From NCBI GenBank assembly GCA_030667735.1, contig DAOUVG010000051.1, forward strand, positions 1 to 8,505: a stretch of DNA of 8,505 bases, written 5' to 3'. The notes beneath the pieces are model-generated. The model was given only the letters and a program-made list of their open reading frames with translations. It was not told the DNA's origin and did not search any database. Origin of the DNA: Dehalococcoidales bacterium (GTDB lineage: Bacteria > Chloroflexota > Dehalococcoidia > Dehalococcoidales > Fen-1064). The first letter of the stretch is position 1; the number at the start of each line of letters is the position of its first letter. The position numbers and the translations under genes are program-made. This document shows positions 6,927-8,505 of this stretch, in pieces.

Positions 6927-6941
6927 AATCATTCAATGAAG

Positions 6942-6971
6942 TTACAAGACGCCACACCAAGGAGCTATTTT
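6942..6971 (+). promoter_or_regulatory. weak promoter candidate for the M20 gene
   Basis: TTACAA (6942-6947), an 18-base spacer and TATTTT (6966-6971) give a sub-consensus sigma-70 layout in the A/T-richer stretch before the M20 gene. Transcription from here would leave a leader of roughly 40 bases containing the ribosome binding site. Other A/T-rich hexamers nearby fit about as well. Confidence 0.22.
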
Positions 6972-7004
6972 AATAATATCTCTGATTTCGGATGCAAACG
7001 CAAG

Positions 7005-7010
7005 TGGAGG
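7005..7010 (+). promoter_or_regulatory. ribosome binding site of the M20 gene
   Basis: The tggagg motif lies seven bases before the ATG at 7018, a classic Shine-Dalgarno position. It fixes the start and contrasts with the two genes in the window that appear to lack a leader. Confidence 0.75.
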
Positions 7011-7017
7011 ACAGGTT

Positions 7018-8349
7018 ATGCTATCAAGAGAAGAGCTGAAATCAAGGGCTTGCCAGGAGATTGACAGCAGGGGTGAAGAAATTACGGCGGTGGCCAGGAC
7101 CATCATGGAGAATCCCGAACCGGGATTCCGAGAGAAGAAAACATCGCGCCTGGTTGCGGAGAAATTCACCGAGCTTGGCATCACATATCGTGATGGTATC
7201 GGAATTACGGGTGTAAAGGGGATAGTACCGGGCGGCAGCGAGGGCCCAACGGTAGCCGTTCTTGGTGAACTGGACTCACTACTCGTCCCCGGCCATCCGA
7301 ACGCCGACCCGGTGACAGGAGCCGCCCACGCCTGCGGTCACAATGCCCAGATTGGGACACTGATCGGCGTTGCCACCGGACTTATTGGTGCCGGAGTGCT
7401 ACCTTCCCTGGCAGGGCGGGTGGTTTTTATCGCAGTCCCCGCTGAAGAATACATCGAGATAGAGTTCCGTGAGGGTCTGCATGAGCAGGGCAAAATCACC
7501 TTCCTCGGAGGTAAGCCGGAACTAATCAAGCTCGGTGAGTTTGACGATATCGATATGGCCATGATGGTACACACCGCATCAGGCACCAGAGGCAAGTTGA
7601 TGGGTATGGGCGGAACGAACAACGGCTGTGTCGCCAAGCAGATTAAGTTCATCGGCCGTGGCTCTCACGCCGGAGGCGCACCGCACGCCGGCATTAATGC
7701 CCTTAATGCCGCTATGATTGCCCTCTCCGCGATACATGCCCAGCGAGAGACGTTCAAAGACGCGGATACCGTCCGGGTGCACCCCATCATCACCAGGGGA
7801 GGCGAGGCGGTCAACATCGTTCCCGCCGACGTCCGCATGGAGACCTTCGTGCGCGGCAAGACACTGGGGGCCATCAAGGACGCCAACGAGAAGGTGGACC
7901 GCGCCCTCCGCGCCGGGGCGCTGGCAGTTGGTGCTAAGGTGCAAATAAAGACCCTGCCCGGCTACCTCCCGATAGTCAACGACCGCAACCTGGCGGCGGT
8001 ATGCCGCACCAACGCCGAATCACTTCTCGGGAAGAGTAAAGTAAGCCCGCCGGGTCATCATTCCACCGGCTCAACCGATATGGGAGACGTGAGCTGCATC
8101 ATGCCAGCCATTCATCCCTATGCCGCCGGTGCCGTCGGTAACAGCCACGGAGATGACTACATGATAGAGGATTACAACCATGCAGTCCTTAATCCTGCCA
8201 AAGTGATGGCAATGACGGTAATAGACCTTCTTGCCGAAGGTGCGGTCAAAGGAAAAGAGGTGCTCGCCAGACACAAGCCCAGTATGACCAGGCAGGAGTA
8301 CCTTGACCTGCTGGAGAGTTTGCGCAAGGATGAGGAGTACCAGGGTTAG
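7018..8349 (+). CDS. M20D-family metallo-amidohydrolase (AbgB/PM20D2-like)
   Basis: This 443-residue enzyme belongs to the M20 peptidase/aminoacylase clan. It shows GELDSL at 83-88, the metal motif HACGHNAQ at 104-111 (C106 and H108 as likely ligands), PAEE at 141-144 (catalytic or ligand glutamates), H185 (MVHTAS) and a late ligand H377 in GNSHGDD. The lid/dimerisation domain lies roughly between residues 200 and 315, with GRGSHAGGAPHAGINALNA at 213-231. The Cys/His pair is typical of subfamily M20D, which includes indole-acetyl-amino-acid and p-aminobenzoyl-glutamate hydrolases. The insert after PAEE (EFREGLHEQGK, then about 30 residues) and the length fit the AbgB/PM20D2 branch better than the roughly 390-residue short M20D enzymes. 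Family members cleave N-acyl amino acids or dipeptide-like amides; the exact substrate is not determinable. No signal peptide is seen, so it is cytoplasmic. It is a single gene bracketed by near-identical 103-bp repeats. Confidence 0.93.
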   Translation: MLSREELKSRACQEIDSRGEEITAVARTIMENPEPGFREKKTSRLVAEKFTELGITYRDGIGITGVKGIVPGGSEGPTVAVLGELDSLLVPGHPNADPVTGAAHACGHNAQIGTLIGVATGLIGAGVLPSLAGRVVFIAVPAEEYIEIEFREGLHEQGKITFLGGKPELIKLGEFDDIDMAMMVHTASGTRGKLMGMGGTNNGCVAKQIKFIGRGSHAGGAPHAGINALNAAMIALSAIHAQRETFKDADTVRVHPIITRGGEAVNIVPADVRMETFVRGKTLGAIKDANEKVDRALRAGALAVGAKVQIKTLPGYLPIVNDRNLAAVCRTNAESLLGKSKVSPPGHHSTGSTDMGDVSCIMPAIHPYAAGAVGNSHGDDYMIEDYNHAVLNPAKVMAMTVIDLLAEGAVKGKEVLARHKPSMTRQEYLDLLESLRKDEEYQG

Positions 8350-8353
8350 GTAG

Positions 8354-8456
8354 TGTCTCGGAAATACGTTACTTTATTCTCTTTCCTCTCCCCCTCTGCA
8401 AATGGATTAAGGGGGATTTAAAATCCCTCTCAGTCTCCCTTTATGAAAGGGAGAGG
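8354..8456 (+). repeat. 103-bp dispersed direct repeat, copy 2
   Basis: This second copy has the same orientation as the one at 6824-6926 and is 98/103 identical by eye. It begins only four bases after the stop codon of the M20 gene. The core inverted repeats are 8 bases here (cctctccc with gggagagg). Two adjacent substitutions (8417-8418, att against aac in copy 1) create an extra short stem, gggatt with aatccc, that copy 1 lacks. Positions 8350-8369 also resemble 1350-1369 in the divergent intergenic region. Confidence 0.85.
8434..8454. repeat. 9-bp hairpin within repeat copy 2
   Basis: It is identical to the hairpin at 6904-6924: arms tctcccttt and aaagggaga around atg. Here it lies about 85 bases past the M20 stop codon, where it would form near the 3' end of that transcript. 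No T-run follows. Confidence 0.75.
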
Positions 8457-8461
8457 TAGAG

Positions 8462-8504
8462 AAGAGAGGGGGGACGCCCCCTTGCACCCCCGTTCCAAAG
8501 GGGG
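8462..8504. repeat. G/C-tract hairpin tract at window edge
   Basis: A 6-bp stem (agggggg/cccccct type, 8467-8482, loop near 8473-8476) is followed by ccccc (8487-8491) facing ggggg (8500-8504) across an 8-base loop. The opening agaagag-plus-G-tract-plus-cgcc resembles 1437-1450, so this is probably another copy or mosaic of the hairpin-rich repeat, cut by the window end. Confidence 0.45.
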
Positions 8505-8505
8505 C

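Larger units (their letters stand above)
6699..7017. other. intergenic region with one copy of the 103-bp repeat
   Basis: This 319-base gap contains no open frame of note and no tRNA-like structure. Bases 6699-6820 show nothing recognisable. The 103-bp repeat occupies 6824-6926, and the remaining 90 bases are the more A/T-rich leader of the M20 gene, with a weak promoter candidate and a clear ribosome binding site. No standard factor-independent terminator is seen after the transporter operon. Confidence 0.7.

Overview
This window looks like an ordinary chromosomal stretch from a bacterium of moderately high GC. I suspect a Chloroflexota/Dehalococcoidia-type genome, because very long FtsX-type permeases paired with two LolD/MacB-like ATPases and G/C-tract hairpin repeats between genes are familiar there. 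No rRNA or other taxonomic marker is present, so that placement is inference.

Layout from left to right. (a) 1-261 has no convincing gene; its first 13 bases match the end of a repeat found again near 1619-1631. (b) 262-1110, minus strand: a 282-residue metal-dependent hydrolase of the amidohydrolase-2 (COG2159) type. (c) 1111-1694: a 584-base divergent intergenic region. It holds a promoter for each flanking gene and, between them, a hairpin-rich repeat ending in a terminator-like hairpin. (d) 1695-6698, plus strand: a compact three-gene ABC transporter operon. It encodes an 1126-residue, probably ten-helix FtsX/MacB-type permease, an ATPase with an unusual C-terminal AbrB-like extension, and a second ATPase that overlaps the first by 4 bases. 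(e) 6699-7017: intergenic, carrying one copy of a 103-bp repeat. (f) 7018-8349, plus strand: an M20-family (M20D/AbgB-like) metallo-amidohydrolase. (g) 8354-8456: the second copy of the 103-bp repeat, in the same orientation and 98/103 identical, followed by another G/C hairpin tract running off the window.

Functionally, the central operon should make one complete transporter. The permease has two FtsX domains and two large extracytoplasmic regions, and the two different ATPases could form a heterodimer beneath it. By family, such complexes export or extract lipid-linked or peptide substrates, or transmit mechanical force across the membrane; the substrate cannot be read from the sequence. 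The two hydrolases are probably independent single-gene units.

No obviously new defence or mobile system is present. The points most worth a second look are the AbrB-like tail on the first ATPase, a carbohydrate-binding-module-like insert in the permease whose halves appear in permuted order, two promoters placed so close to the ATG that both transcripts should be leaderless, and the direct repeats that bracket the M20 gene.
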